From Hygrophila difformis (taxonomy: Eukaryota > Streptophyta > Magnoliopsida > Lamiales > Acanthaceae), in assembly GCA_030278955.1 (NCBI GenBank), contig JAOANR010000003.1, forward strand, positions 25,435,227 through 25,499,226: 64,000 nt of DNA, given 5' to 3'. The translations under genes and the position numbers were made by a program. The notes beneath the pieces are model-generated. The model made no database searches, had not been told where the DNA came from, and worked only from the letters and a program-made list of their open reading frames with translations. Each line of letters starts with the position of its first letter. The first letter of the stretch is position 1. This document shows, in pieces, positions 21,687 to 31,700 of the stretch.

Positions 21687-23534
21687 GTGATTGAGTCAGC
21701 CAATGTGGTCATTGAAGATAAGCCAAGCCTCCTGTCTGAAACCATTCCAGATGTCTCTGCTCAGGAAATTATCAATCTTCAGTCAGACTCGTCTGAGTCA
21801 CCTACTCCAGGAAAGGATGATCAGAGTTCAGTCCATTCTACTGAACTGAACCCCTTGCTGACCTGTCCTCCCTCTGGAAAGAAAGTTCACAAGAACCATG
21901 ATGAAGTAGACATCATTGGTGACATTAATGAAGGGAGAAGGACCAGAGCCAAGAAGAAGATTGACTACAGGGAGCTAGCTGGGCTTCACTGCTTCACTTC
22001 CAGGATCGAGCCAAAGAAAGTAGAAGAAGCTCAGTCTGATGAACACTGGGTGTCTGCAATGCAAGAGGAGCTTCAACAATTCTCCAGGAACCATGTGTGG
22101 GATCTTGTGGAAAGGCCAGCTGTTGTTAATGTGATAGGTACCAAATGGATATTTAAGAACAAATCAGATGAGAATGGTAACATCACAAGAAACAAGGCGC
22201 GGCTCGTTGCTCAGGGATATACTCAAATCGAAGGAATAGACTTCAGTGAAACCTTTGCTCCAGTAGCTAGGTTGGAAGCTATCAGACTTCTGATTGCAGT
22301 GGCATGTTCTTTTGAGTTCAAACTGTATCAAATGGATGTGAAGAGCGCTTTTCTTAATGGGTATCTGAAAGAGGAAGCTTATGTTGAACAGCCCAAGGGG
22401 TTTGAAGATCCACACTATCCAGATCATGTTTATAGGCTCAACAAAGCTCTCTATGGCCTCAAGCAAGCCCTCAGGGCATGGTATGAAAGACTATCAAGCT
22501 ATCTGTTGGAGCATGGATATGAAAGGGGAAGTGCTGATCAGACAATGTTCATCAAGAAGGAATCTAAGGGTTTTATTGTTGCTCAGATCTATGTTGATGA
22601 CATAGTGTTTGGATCAACATCTCACATTCTTAAGGATGAGTTTATTAAGATTATGAGCAGTGAATTCGAGATGAGCCTTGTAGGGGAGCTAACCTACTTT
22701 CTTGGCCTTCAGATCACTCAAAAGAAGGAAGGAATCTTTGTCAATCAGTCCAAATATGCCAAAGAGTTGGTCAAGAAGTTTGGAATGGAGTCAAGTAAAG
22801 TGGTCAGAACACCCATTGGGACAAATGACAAGATCAGTCTTGATCCCACTGGTGTCAGTGTTGATTCTAAGCTGTACAGAAGCATCATCGGAAGCTTACT
22901 CTATCTAGCAGCTAGCAGACCTGACATAAGCTTTGCCGTAGGAGTGTGTGCGAGATATCAAGCTGACCCAAAGGAATCTCATCTACATGCTGCCAAAAGG
23001 ATTATCAAGTACATCTCTGGAACTGCTAATCTGGGAATATGGTATTCTAAGGATTCTAGCCTTCAACTTATTGGGTACAGTGATGCTGATTGGGCTGGAT
23101 GTGTAGATGATCGCAAAAGCACTACGGGTGGTTGTTTCTATGTTGGAACAAATCTGGTAAGCTGGTACAGCAAGAAGCAGAGTTCAATCTCATTGTCCAC
23201 TGCAGAGGCTGAATACCTTGCTGCGGGAAGCTGCTGTGCCCAACTCCTATGGATGAGACAGATGCTTAAGGATTATGGTGTGGAGCAGAAAGAACTGATT
23301 CAAATGTGTGACAACATGAGTGCTATTAGCCTTGCTAAGAATCCAGTACAGCATAGCCGGACGAAACACATTGATATTAGACATCATTACATCAGGGAAC
23401 TGGTTGAAGACAAAGTGGTGTCCATTCAACACGTTGGAACTGATCTTCAACATGCAGACATTTTCACCAAGGCTCTCAATAGTGATCGTTTTGAATCGCT
23501 CAGAAGAGACCTTGGACTTTGCAACCTGATATGA
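21687..23534 (+). CDS. pol: Copia reverse transcriptase and RNase H
   Basis: This is the rest of the pol polyprotein. The homologous frame starts at 21504 (YELWTGKK, the integrase C-terminal region) but has a nonsense TAA at 21636-21638, so the first ATG afterwards is 21687. RT signatures include GTKWIFKNKSDENG, ARLVAQGYTQ, QMDVKSAFLNG and the catalytic YVDDIVFG near residue 302. RNase H includes YSDADWAGC, STTGGCFY, STAEAEYLA and KHIDIRHHYIRE. The end, ADIFTKAL, is typical for Copia. With one frameshift and one stop upstream, this copy is not autonomous as it stands. Confidence 0.93.
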   Translation: MIESANVVIEDKPSLLSETIPDVSAQEIINLQSDSSESPTPGKDDQSSVHSTELNPLLTCPPSGKKVHKNHDEVDIIGDINEGRRTRAKKKIDYRELAGLHCFTSRIEPKKVEEAQSDEHWVSAMQEELQQFSRNHVWDLVERPAVVNVIGTKWIFKNKSDENGNITRNKARLVAQGYTQIEGIDFSETFAPVARLEAIRLLIAVACSFEFKLYQMDVKSAFLNGYLKEEAYVEQPKGFEDPHYPDHVYRLNKALYGLKQALRAWYERLSSYLLEHGYERGSADQTMFIKKESKGFIVAQIYVDDIVFGSTSHILKDEFIKIMSSEFEMSLVGELTYFLGLQITQKKEGIFVNQSKYAKELVKKFGMESSKVVRTPIGTNDKISLDPTGVSVDSKLYRSIIGSLLYLAASRPDISFAVGVCARYQADPKESHLHAAKRIIKYISGTANLGIWYSKDSSLQLIGYSDADWAGCVDDRKSTTGGCFYVGTNLVSWYSKKQSSISLSTAEAEYLAAGSCCAQLLWMRQMLKDYGVEQKELIQMCDNMSAISLAKNPVQHSRTKHIDIRHHYIRELVEDKVVSIQHVGTDLQHADIFTKALNSDRFESLRRDLGLCNLI

Positions 23535-24001
23535 GCTATGGCACTCGTGTCTCCCCACAGTACAAATTGGTTAAATTTCTAACTCAACTCTTGTCAATAA
23601 ATGTTATTTACTAACACTCTGTTGGGTGCAGAAATTATGTTTTATAGGGGGAGACCATGGCCCAAAGACCGGACAAATAAGCCCAATCAAAAAATTATTT
23701 ATATTGTCCAGCCCAACCGGCCCAGTGAAGTATTATGATGACTCTAGGAGTCTATGGCGGGAAGGGTCATATCAAAACGTCTTGCTTTTGATTCTCTCTG
23801 CAATTCCTGCCACAGCAACTTCAGAGAAGCTCAATCGTTTTTCTTGGTTTTCGTCCGTTTCTTTCTCATATTTGTTTGTAGGTGCCTTGAGTTCTTTCGA
23901 TTGCAGCTACCATGGTTTAAACCAGAGGATCGAAGGGCTCCAACTCTGGAGAAAAGGCATCTCAGGGTCCCAAGAACCCTAAATCGAAGAAAGGAAGTTC
24001 G
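23535..24001 (+). other. Spacer between pol and the extra 3' frame, with internal polypurine tract
   Basis: No convincing gene is seen here. ATAGGGGGAGA at 23644-23654 is identical to the polypurine tract in front of the 3' LTR (26706-26716). A pyrimidine-poor TTGGGTGCAG at about 23621-23630 could be a splice acceptor for a subgenomic RNA. The frame of the next gene is open back to about 23923 but has no ATG before 24002. Confidence 0.55.
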
Positions 24002-25687
24002 ATGGCCAAAAAGAAACTGGAGCTAACGGAGACAACAGCAAATGCCGCTCAAGCTCCTGGTGTAACTGATCCTTTGGACATCCGAAATGAGCTTCAAGAG
24101 TCGGGTGTGGCAGTTGAGGGGGAGACAACCGTCGCGGGTGGTTCTTCCGCACTACCCACGTCTCAGGGAGTTAAATCCTCGACGGTTGCTGGCGCCACTG
24201 CTTCAAAAGGGATTGTCGACTCGCTTTCCAAAGACAAACCCTCCATGGATTCTCCGACAAACCTGAAGCTATTGGCCTCTACCGCCTCTGGGAGTCCCAA
24301 ATCGAAGAAGTCTACCAAGAAAGGTAAAAAGGCCTCAAAGAAAACCTCTACTACCTCTAATGTCTCTGTTTCAGGTACCCCTACCCCTCTAGGTACCAGT
24401 ATGGATGAGGATCAAACTCAGTCAGATGCCCTAGCCGAGTTAGCCCCTGTCACGGCCTCACTCATGAAGCAGAAGAGTACAGATTCTCCCAAGCCTGCTT
24501 TTCCTGTGCAAGAATTGTCTCAGACAAAGAAAGTTTCTAAATCTGTACCAAAAGGCAAGGGATCCTCGACTCAGAGTGAAGCAATAGCTGCTGTGCCTCT
24601 GAAGATTATCAAGCCTGTGTTTCAGCCCTCTGACATCCCTCAGGGCACTGCTGCTGCTTCTGTGAAAGCATCTACTGCATCATCTAAAGCCAAGAAGCCT
24701 CTCAAACCCTCCGAGAAGCCCAAGACTGTGGAAACCCCAGAGAATCAGCCTCAGCAAGGAGAGCCCAAGCAATCTGAAGCTTCTCAAGAGTCCACCGCTG
24801 TTGAAAATCTCTCTGCTGCCTCCAAATCACCACAACAGGAACCGCCTAATGATCCCTCCAAGGTGTTGGAGACTGTTGAGGAAGAACAAGATGATTCTGG
24901 AGAAGATGAATCCGGAGAAGAGTCTGAAGGAAGCAGTGAAGAAGAAGGATCGAGTGCTGAAGAGCCTGAAGTACCAACTGGCGTTGGATCTAAAGTGGCT
25001 CCAGTCCCCATTCCTAAAGCTCACAAGGAAAAAGATTCAGACAGTGAGTTCAACGCGGAGGATGAACCTGGTGGCGAGGATGACAGTTCTGCCAGTTCAG
25101 AAGAGGAGGAGGAAGTAGCACCTGCTGGAGGTCCTGCGGCTGCAACGGATGTGCCACAACCCAGTCAGTCTGTCAGCAAAGGGAAGCGAATTCGTGATGC
25201 TGATGAGAACCCTGAACTCAGGAAGAAATCCAAGTTTGACATCAAAGGATCATCCTCTTCCAAGCCCAAGAAGCGTGAAGTCCTTGATGCTGATCTAGCT
25301 CACTCCAAATTGTTCTATTATGCAGCAAGTGAGTCCTACTTCTCAAAGGTCCTATCCAAGAAGAAGTTTCGACAAGAATACACCTACTGTGGAGGGAAGT
25401 ATGTGGAGCTCGGATGGACTAAATATCTTGATGAAAGAGGACTACTGGGATGGGCCACCCTGGTCAGAAGCTATAAGCCTGAGCTTGTCTTGCAGTTTTA
25501 TGCTAATCTGAGAAAGGACGTGATCAATACTGGCACGCCTTGGTTCAACAAGAATTACACTTGTGGAGTGCTCTACGACATCTCAGCTGCCAAGATCAAC
25601 TCTGTGCTGGAGCTTCCAGAGGTCGATTTTGATGAAATTCTGAAGAAAGGGTATCCTTTGACAGCAACCAAGTCGCCCATGCCATAA
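24002..25687 (+). CDS. Extra 3' ORF of SIRE element (env-like class), N-terminal part
   Basis: A 561-codon frame lies downstream of RNase H, where SIRE elements carry the so-called env-like gene. The first ~400 residues are low complexity: Lys/Ser/Thr-rich (KSTKKGKKASKKT), then strongly acidic (GEDESGEESEGSSEEEG). From about residue 420 the sequence becomes globular (HSKLFYYAASESYF, PELVLQFYANL, NTGTPWFNKNYTCGVLYDIS). That resembles the plant 'putative transposon protein' domain (Transposase_32, PF20167, by recall). I see no signal peptide or clear membrane span, so an envelope role is not supported. The frame ends at 25687, and the downstream frame continues the same domain after a one-base shift. 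Confidence 0.82.
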   Translation: MAKKKLELTETTANAAQAPGVTDPLDIRNELQESGVAVEGETTVAGGSSALPTSQGVKSSTVAGATASKGIVDSLSKDKPSMDSPTNLKLLASTASGSPKSKKSTKKGKKASKKTSTTSNVSVSGTPTPLGTSMDEDQTQSDALAELAPVTASLMKQKSTDSPKPAFPVQELSQTKKVSKSVPKGKGSSTQSEAIAAVPLKIIKPVFQPSDIPQGTAAASVKASTASSKAKKPLKPSEKPKTVETPENQPQQGEPKQSEASQESTAVENLSAASKSPQQEPPNDPSKVLETVEEEQDDSGEDESGEESEGSSEEEGSSAEEPEVPTGVGSKVAPVPIPKAHKEKDSDSEFNAEDEPGGEDDSSASSEEEEEVAPAGGPAAATDVPQPSQSVSKGKRIRDADENPELRKKSKFDIKGSSSSKPKKREVLDADLAHSKLFYYAASESYFSKVLSKKKFRQEYTYCGGKYVELGWTKYLDERGLLGWATLVRSYKPELVLQFYANLRKDVINTGTPWFNKNYTCGVLYDISAAKINSVLELPEVDFDEILKKGYPLTATKSPMP

Positions 25688-25707
25688 CCAAGACCAAGAT
25701 TAAGAAG

Positions 25708-26304
25708 ATGCCAGGAAGAGGAGTCCAGCCTAAGAATCTCACTCAGAAGTTCTATATGCTGTACAAGTTATGTGCCTCCAATGTGATGCCCACTGGAAAT
25801 CACTCCCTGGTAACTCGAGAAATGTGCCACTTGATCTATGCTATTGATCAAAAAGTGCCAATCAACTTTGGACAGTTGGTGCTGTCTCAGATGGTCAACA
25901 TTGCTGAATCTTTGTCCTCTGATCACAAGACCTTGATTCCCTATCCTGGTCTTATTCACAAGTATCTCAAATCCTTGAGGATTCGTGGTAACAATGCTGC
26001 TCCAAAGGAAAAGATCTTTGAATTTGTCCTATCCCAGAAACTTCAGGCCAAGGTTCCAGACATACCTGGTGCAGATGGAGCTTTAAGCAATCAAAGTGCA
26101 CTGTCTCGGGCAAAAGAGATTTTGAACCAGGCCCGTGAATGCTTCAGAGGACTGCGAGCCATCATCCAACAAGAGGAGAACAGGATTGATCAGGCCCTAG
26201 CCCTCCTGCCTGACTACTGGTCTGACAATGCGGCTGATGAATCTGGCGAAGGAGATGCACAAGAAGAGGGAGCTGATTCGGGTGATGATGGGGACTCAGA
26301 TTGA
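25708..26304 (+). CDS. Extra 3' ORF of SIRE element, C-terminal part (frameshifted)
   Basis: A 198-codon frame in the next phase. It is open from about 25665, overlapping the end of the preceding frame, so both probably formed one product before a one-base frameshift near 25665-25685. Residues about 12-100 (LTQKFYMLYKLCASN, INFGQLVLSQMV, IPYPGLIHKYLKSL) are typical of the second half of the same plant transposon-protein domain. The tail is acidic (DESGEGDAQEEG). A GAGGGGGAG tract follows at 26329-26337. The function is unknown. Confidence 0.78.
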   Translation: MPGRGVQPKNLTQKFYMLYKLCASNVMPTGNHSLVTREMCHLIYAIDQKVPINFGQLVLSQMVNIAESLSSDHKTLIPYPGLIHKYLKSLRIRGNNAAPKEKIFEFVLSQKLQAKVPDIPGADGALSNQSALSRAKEILNQARECFRGLRAIIQQEENRIDQALALLPDYWSDNAADESGEGDAQEEGADSGDDGDSD

Positions 26305-26705
26305 TTTTTGCCAAGGAAGCTGATCCAGAGGGGGAGTAAGCAAATTGCAGCTGCTTTTGGAACCCTGCAACCCTGGATGTTTGGTATAATCTTTCTAACC
26401 CTATCTTTTTAAATATCTATTTCTTTGGATTAGTACTTTTACTGTGCTTTTGACTATTTTGTGGACTATGCTGGTGTGTTTGTTTACACCTTGTCTGTGG
26501 GACATAATGGATGTGTGAACTGATTATCTATTGTTCCAATTAGTAGATGAATATTTCCCCTACTTTTATTGTTGTACAAGCTCTGTTAGTTCTGTCTGCT
26601 ATTCCTTTATGTAAAGAGCTTTATCATATGGGAAATATGTCTTAGTGTGTTGTTGGTGTTCATCATCGGTTTGCAATTTGTAATAGCTGGCTCACTTCCT
26701 GCCAA

Positions 26706-26716
26706 ATAGGGGGAGA
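26706..26716 (+). other. Polypurine tract of the SIRE element
   Basis: ATAGGGGGAGA ends one base before the 3' LTR (26718) and would prime plus-strand DNA synthesis. A purine tract, AGAGGGGGAGTA, also lies at 26327-26338. Confidence 0.9.
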
Positions 26717-26717
26717 T

Positions 26718-27723
26718 TGTTGAGTCATGTAAATTTGTAGGAAGTTCACAACCGATGATTGAACTTAGAGGATTGAACTTCTGGTTGTACTGTTTTCATT
26801 TCGGGCATCGCTATGGGAAAGAGACCAAAGTTCGAGAAGACCCCAACGGCTCTTTTGATGAGATGGGAGGAGGCATACTAACATATCTTTCTTGCAGGAA
26901 AACTCCCCCATTTCAGGAATAGAGCTGGTACTCTAAACCCTGGATAATCCCAACGGCTATTTCCCTAATTGGCAAAATTATTCAAATGTGCCTGTGGGAT
27001 CCTTGGTTTAAGAGGGGGGTTTCGGCATTTTGAGAGATAGAGATACAACGATCAAATTAAGACAAAAATACTCTCAAGAGCGTCGAGCCTCAAGTGAAAA
27101 GAAAAAGCCCTAACTGGTTAAGCAGCGTTCGTGTGAATCGACTCAATCTGGCTGCGAGAATCAGTGTTCGGCTTGGACGAGAAAGCGTGCAACTAAGTTG
27201 ATCCTTTCCTTAGTGCGTCTGCAACCATTGAAGGAAGCTGTCCAAACGACTTTGGGGATTATTGTTCCAATCGACTTCGTCGCTCTGTAGGAAGTGCATT
27301 CTCTGACGTCTTCAAGGAGGACTCAAGGTGGAAAGCTTTGAGGGGTTGCAATAGGTGGAGATACCTAGTCAGAAGCTGGGAAGGTTCCTGATCAACCAAC
27401 CTATCTCCTGGAAGTCCGGAAGAGGAAGCACTGTCCGAGTTCTACATATGTGTATGGTTGTGAACCATGGTTGAACCACATAGTAAAACTCTCTCCTGGA
27501 TTGGTATCCCCCAGATGTAGGCCGAAGGCCGAACTGGGTCAACAACCCTTGTGTCTCTATTTACTCTTTATGCTTGTTGCTTGCTTATTTTTCCGCTGTG
27601 CATGTGTTTCTGGTCAAGCATTTTACATTGGTTGTTTGATTCTGTGTGTTCATTGTGATAGACTGAACCCTTTCATTGAACTGTGCATAAAGAGTACATC
27701 TTGTGGTTGCCGGGAACCTAACA
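26718..27723 (+). repeat. 3' LTR of the SIRE-type Copia element
   Basis: A 1006-bp pair of 6095-7099. By eye the two differ by three to four substitutions and two short indels. It ends CCTAACA and is followed by TTTTTT and then gene copy A sequence. Confidence 0.93.
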
Positions 27724-27950
27724 TTTTTTGCCAAGCTCGCGAGTGCAGCTTTAATGACATCCGCAGTGATGTATTTTTTGCCATCCATGGGTTCTATGAG
27801 TAATACTGCCATTCTAGGCAATTTCATTGCCCTTGCACGTTTGGTGATCACCATTGTTGTCAATTTGTGGATTCCTTTCATTCAGAACAATTACAACCTT
27901 GATCGACATTTTGCATGGTTTTTTACACCATTGGTGCTTCTTGAGCTTGC
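27724..27950 (+). pseudogene. Membrane-protein gene copy A, second part
   Basis: This matches copy B from about 32744 to 32962: TTTTTGCCAAGCTCGC, GTATTTTTTGCCATCCATGG, and ATTGCCCTTGCACGTTTGGT, a membrane span. The start overlaps sequence also found before the 5' LTR: GCAGCTTTAATGACATCC to the T-run is present at 6061-6095 and at about 27744-27780. The match stops at the insertion beginning 27951. Confidence 0.8.
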
Positions 27951-28754
27951 CAGGGCCTGCCTGGGCCATGGTCAAAGGTGACTTTGCCCCGGGCCCATAT
28001 CTATTAGAGGGCCCATTTTTTAAATTTTTTTAATAAATTTTGTTTTTTTTTACTAAAAATAATTAATGAGTTTTGATTTTAATTTTTAAAATTATGTATC
28101 TTTATATTCAAATTTCGCAATAATTAATATTTTTACAAAAAGAATTTTTAAACTCATCATCTTCTAATTCAATGAAGCAATTTTTTTAATTTAAATTTAT
28201 TGGGTGGAATGGAAAAATATTTTTATTTTAATTTAACAATAATTTTTATTTTCTAAATGTTCTACTAAACCCACTATCTTCTAATTCAATGAAGCAACTT
28301 TTCAATTTCAAATTAATAGTTGGAAAGGAAAATATTTTAAAAATCTAATTATTGTACATGAAAAATTTACATCCTAAGTGAGAAATCTATGCGAGACCAG
28401 ACAATCTTTTTTGGATTCTTGGTAAATTATTAATTAAATTATTCTCGAAAATATTATTGCCCTATGTTCTTTTCTTAATTTGATTTTTTTTAAGTTAGAA
28501 ATTTATGTTGCCAAAAAATAATTTTACTGATTGTGAATAAAATCAATTTTAAAAACATGCACTACAAGAAATTCGTGGTAAGGCCACAGAAAAAGAAGAC
28601 GAATGTGGTCGCCTACCTCCTGCGCCAGGCACGAAAGGATTTTCCTTTCATCGCCTTCTGTGAAACATTTTGTTGTGCCGAAGTTTGTTATTATATTTAG
28701 GGAAGCATATTATTTTATTCGCTCAGTGCCCATAAAATCTCAGGAACGATCCTG
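27951..28754. mobile_element. hAT-like non-coding insertion
   Basis: The insertion interrupts gene copy A. It starts CAGGGCCTGCCTGGGCC and ends GATCCTG. Flanks GAGCTTGC (27943-27950) and ATGCTTGC (28755-28762) agree at 6 of 8 positions, fitting a decayed 8-bp hAT target duplication. The left end with GGGCCC-rich sequence resembles plant hAT elements opening CAGGGCC. The interior is AT-rich and contains a ~130-bp imperfect tandem duplication (CTTCTAATTCAATGAAGCAA at about 28160 and 28280). There are no proteins. Confidence 0.5.
28560..28571 (+). mobile_element. Isolated CACTA terminal motif
   Basis: CACTACAAGAAA is the canonical plant CACTA terminus. No inverted partner (TTTCTTGTAGTG) occurs in the next few hundred bases, so this is a truncated element within the hAT-like insertion, or chance. 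Confidence 0.4.
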
Positions 28755-28955
28755 ATGCTTGCTGGAGTAGTTTCGTGAGTCCAAATACCAAGACATGTAT
28801 AAGATAGCTTTGACAGAAGAGGAGGATTTACAAGAGAGGCATGTCCCCCAAATTGAACGTAACTGATGACACAGAGAATGAAGAAATATATGGTGATGTC
28901 GGAGACCAGCAATCCTCAGCATGTGATGTCACGCTTTTTCATGGCTTCCAGCACT
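28755..28955 (+). pseudogene. Membrane-protein gene copy A, third part
   Basis: This matches copy B about 32960-33190: GAGTCCAAATACCAAGACATG, AGAAGAGGAGGATTTACAAG and GTGATGTCGGAGACCAGC. Small indels destroy the frame, including a TGA soon after the cytoplasmic loop. It ends where unrelated GATC-rich sequence begins. Confidence 0.8.
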
Positions 28956-29465
28956 GCAGTTCGGGATCCTATATGGGATCATTTTTCTATTTGCAAGATC
29001 GGGATAGTATGATCGAATCGGAATCCTAAGATCTTATAAAATTGCAATAATGGATAAACTCAATTATGCATACTAACAAGTAAAGCATTATTTCGTGTGT
29101 GTATGAATCTTTCAAGTTAATTAATACAATACTGTACAAAAATAGCATAATTAAACATAAAATATTTCCACATACATACATATTATACATATTATGTTTT
29201 GTTATACATAAGGAGTACAAGTTCTTAAGTTTTAAATTAAAGAAAAGAAGTTATTTGATTCAAAATCATAAAATCCTGCGTTTAAGGGAATATGATCATA
29301 AGATCTGTAATATTCTACAATCAGAATTGGGATCTTATCCGGATCTTAATAATTTTAAGATCCTAGATCTTAATAATTTTAAGATCCTACAAGGTTCGGT
29401 ATGGTTTTGAAGAGATGTGATCGTAAGATTCTAAAATCAAGATTGAGATCTTAACATCTATGCCT
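28956..29465. other. AT-rich, GATC-rich insertion with twin palindromes
   Basis: This sequence replaces about 200 bp of the family gene (33195-33390 in copy B). It contains two adjacent copies of a perfect 9-bp-arm palindrome, GGATCTTAA/TTAAGATCC (29341-29363 and, with one changed base, 29365-29387), and scattered AAGATC words. No gene is seen. It is possibly the same decayed family as the GATC-rich patch near 265-370. Confidence 0.45.
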
Positions 29466-30669
29466 CAAAGTCCCAATCACTAATGTCCTTGATTGCAAAC
29501 AGGCCTTGAGGATTGAGCGTTTTTGAATTGAGGATTTAATGTATTGGAGAGACAGCTTCATTACTTCGCAATCCCAACTTGGGTTTTTCCACAAGTTTGT
29601 TCACAATGCAAAATGGCTGGGTCTTACTTTTTGCATTAGACTTCAATTTTCTTCTGTTTTCATTGCAAAATGTCTAATTCTCTCCACGTCTATCTTCTTA
29701 TCCATAACTCATTATTCCCAATGGGTCAATAGAATGTATAAACTATGCGAATTGTGTGGGTACTAGACTTACAGAGCCAGAATCGACAAGTGATAACGAA
29801 CTGGTGAATCTTCGCCGGCATGTTGTACTCGTTGAAGGCGAGGGAGAGATTTCAAAGTGGATTTTGAGAAACATCTGTCAATGTGCTGATAGTTTGATCC
29901 AACAAGGAAGAAAGCAGCAACCGAGATACGAAGTATTTGATAGAGCTTTTAACCAAGTTCAACAACTTTAATGGAGTAAGGGAGTTCGACAACAGAGAAG
30001 TTCAAAGTCTACTTTCTCAAGAACCGCCAAACAGTTGGAGCCTACCATTGGTAACCCTTACCAGCATACTGATCACATTTCCTAATATTGCAGATCACAA
30101 GGCTACAGAGTTAGTGAGAGGTGTGGGTGAAAGTTTATCACTGGTGAAGCATATTGATGAAGACTTGGACGTGAATGGAAGAATTCTAAATGTCAGAAGA
30201 GCTGCAGATGTCACTTGGGTTGGGGTTGCAGTTTATAGGACATGGCAAGGTATTGATCTCAAGAGAATATCACGTACATGCGGAATCAGCAAGAACAACA
30301 ACATTTCTCATTGGAGAGTCCTCTGAAATGGCCTGAGAAACTTATATCGGCTTGTTCAATGTATCGAATCACTCAAACAATCCTACTCTCATGCCCAGGT
30401 GAGAAGGTGCAATCTGATGAGGAGTTGTTCGATCAGTCGTATTTTGTGATTGCTAACATCTTTGTTGCTCGTCTTACGAACTTACAAAGTTTAATCATGA
30501 GAATGTGCCATCACAATGCCATTGAAAAAGGTTGGAGAACATCGACAATGCATTTCTCCTTCTAGGTAGAACAGAACAATTTCTTGAAATCCTGTTCGCC
30601 CGTGGATGGCCGTTCAAGGATTGTGATTATGCAACTTCCATAGATGCATGGCGTGCCATAAAGGTTTAG
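29466..30669 (+). pseudogene. Membrane-protein gene copy A, C-terminal part
   Basis: This resembles copy B 33390-34626 throughout, e.g. GGATTTAATGTATTGGAGAG, AGCCAGAATCGACAAGTG and GCTACAGAGTTAGTGAGAGG. Several short open frames (29539-29766, 29756-29971, 29937-30326, 30278-30565) are pieces of it in different phases. A clean 58-bp deletion near 30290 joins two AGCAAG repeats that are both still present in copy B (34186-34191 and 34244-34249). The piece ends with the family C-terminal word SIDAWRAI and a stop near 30669. Confidence 0.85.
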
Positions 30670-31466
30670 TAAGTGAAGTTCTTAATTTACTTAATTGGAG
30701 TACCTGAAGGGACTGTATGATATTTCAGGTACTGTCTATGGGTGAGTTATGCTGTATAATTTTGATGGTTTGTTTTCTTTCTCGGTATGAAGTTTGTTCC
30801 CAGTTTTTTCTTTTTTTAAAGAATTCCAGTGGAGTGTCTTCCATGTACCTTCTTGGTATTCCATACAAAAATAAATTGTCTTGTTTTATTGGCTTGTCTG
30901 AACTTTCTCTAAGTACTTTGGATTTAGAATTCAAAAATTGTTTTCACTTACATGACTGATGGTGATTGTATGTTAGAATGATAACTGGGTGATCTTCGTG
31001 GGCTCAAGCTTCAGATGTATGGCCAAACGTCTTACCAATTTCAAATAGGTGATTGAATCAAGACAACGGCGATTGAAGGAACGTTAACATTTCTATGAAT
31101 AATGGAAAATCACAAATTGAACAGAAAGAATGTAGAATCCGGAAAGAAGCGAAGAAGATCCTCAAGAAACTAAACTATAACAATCCTCAGATCTCAAGTC
31201 CTTATGCAAAAAACAGAGAAGTTAACTCCATTGTTATGTACACCCCTTTCGGGAAGTGATTGAAGTTTCTTCGTGTGAAGGATTATTCAACTACAAGGTG
31301 ATCAGTGGGAGAGTGTCTACTATTCTTATTCAGGTTAGCATCCCATTAGTCTATTAGATGAATTCAATGATATGATCGTTGTTAACAGAGGCATGGTACA
31401 AATTCGGGAAAGAGCTGAAGACGACTTCTTTCTCAGAAAGTGCAGCAAGTACTTGATAAATTCGGC
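30670..31466. other. 3' flank shared by gene copies A and B
   Basis: No gene is seen. The stretch 30700-31110 parallels 34640-35100 downstream of copy B: GATGGTTTGTTTTCTTT, GGTATTCCAT, CTCAAGCTTCAGATGTA and ATTTCTATGAATAATGG. The duplication unit therefore includes the 3' untranslated region and several hundred further bases. Confidence 0.6.
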
Positions 31467-31507
31467 AAAAAAAAAAAAAAAAAAAAAAAAAGAAAGAAAG
31501 AAAAAAT
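31467..31507 (+). repeat. Poly(A)/(GAAA) microsatellite
   Basis: A run of about 25 A is followed by GAAAGAAAGAAAAAA. It may be the tail of an old retroposon, but no body with polymerase III boxes or LINE sequence was recognised upstream. Confidence 0.8.
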
Positions 31508-31700
31508 CCAACCTAATATTAATATGAATGTCCTTCGACCTAGTGGTTCTATCAGTGGGCTCTTTCCCCTCAAGATGTGCTTAATCAAGTATCTTCACTT
31601 CGTTGACATGTTCGTTGATGATTTATTGAATTTGTTTTAAAATATTAGCTGCTTAGCTCTATATAAAATTTACTTGATTATCTTTGGTAGTCTCGCATAA

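Larger units (their letters stand above)
6095..27723 (+). mobile_element. SIRE/Maximus-type Ty1-copia retrotransposon with nested Gypsy insertion
   Basis: This is a complete LTR element. LTRs at 6095-7099 and 26718-27723 both start TGTTGAGTC and end CCTAACA. Its parts in order are a tRNA-iMet primer site, gag, PR-IN, RT-RNase H, an extra 3' open frame and a polypurine tract. Without the 11.1-kb nested Gypsy element it would be about 10.5 kb. The large size and the extra frame after RNase H are hallmarks of the SIRE lineage. The flanks TTTTT/TTTTT are compatible with a 5-bp target duplication. The LTRs differ at about six places by eye, so it is young, yet pol carries a frameshift and a nonsense codon. 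Confidence 0.92.
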
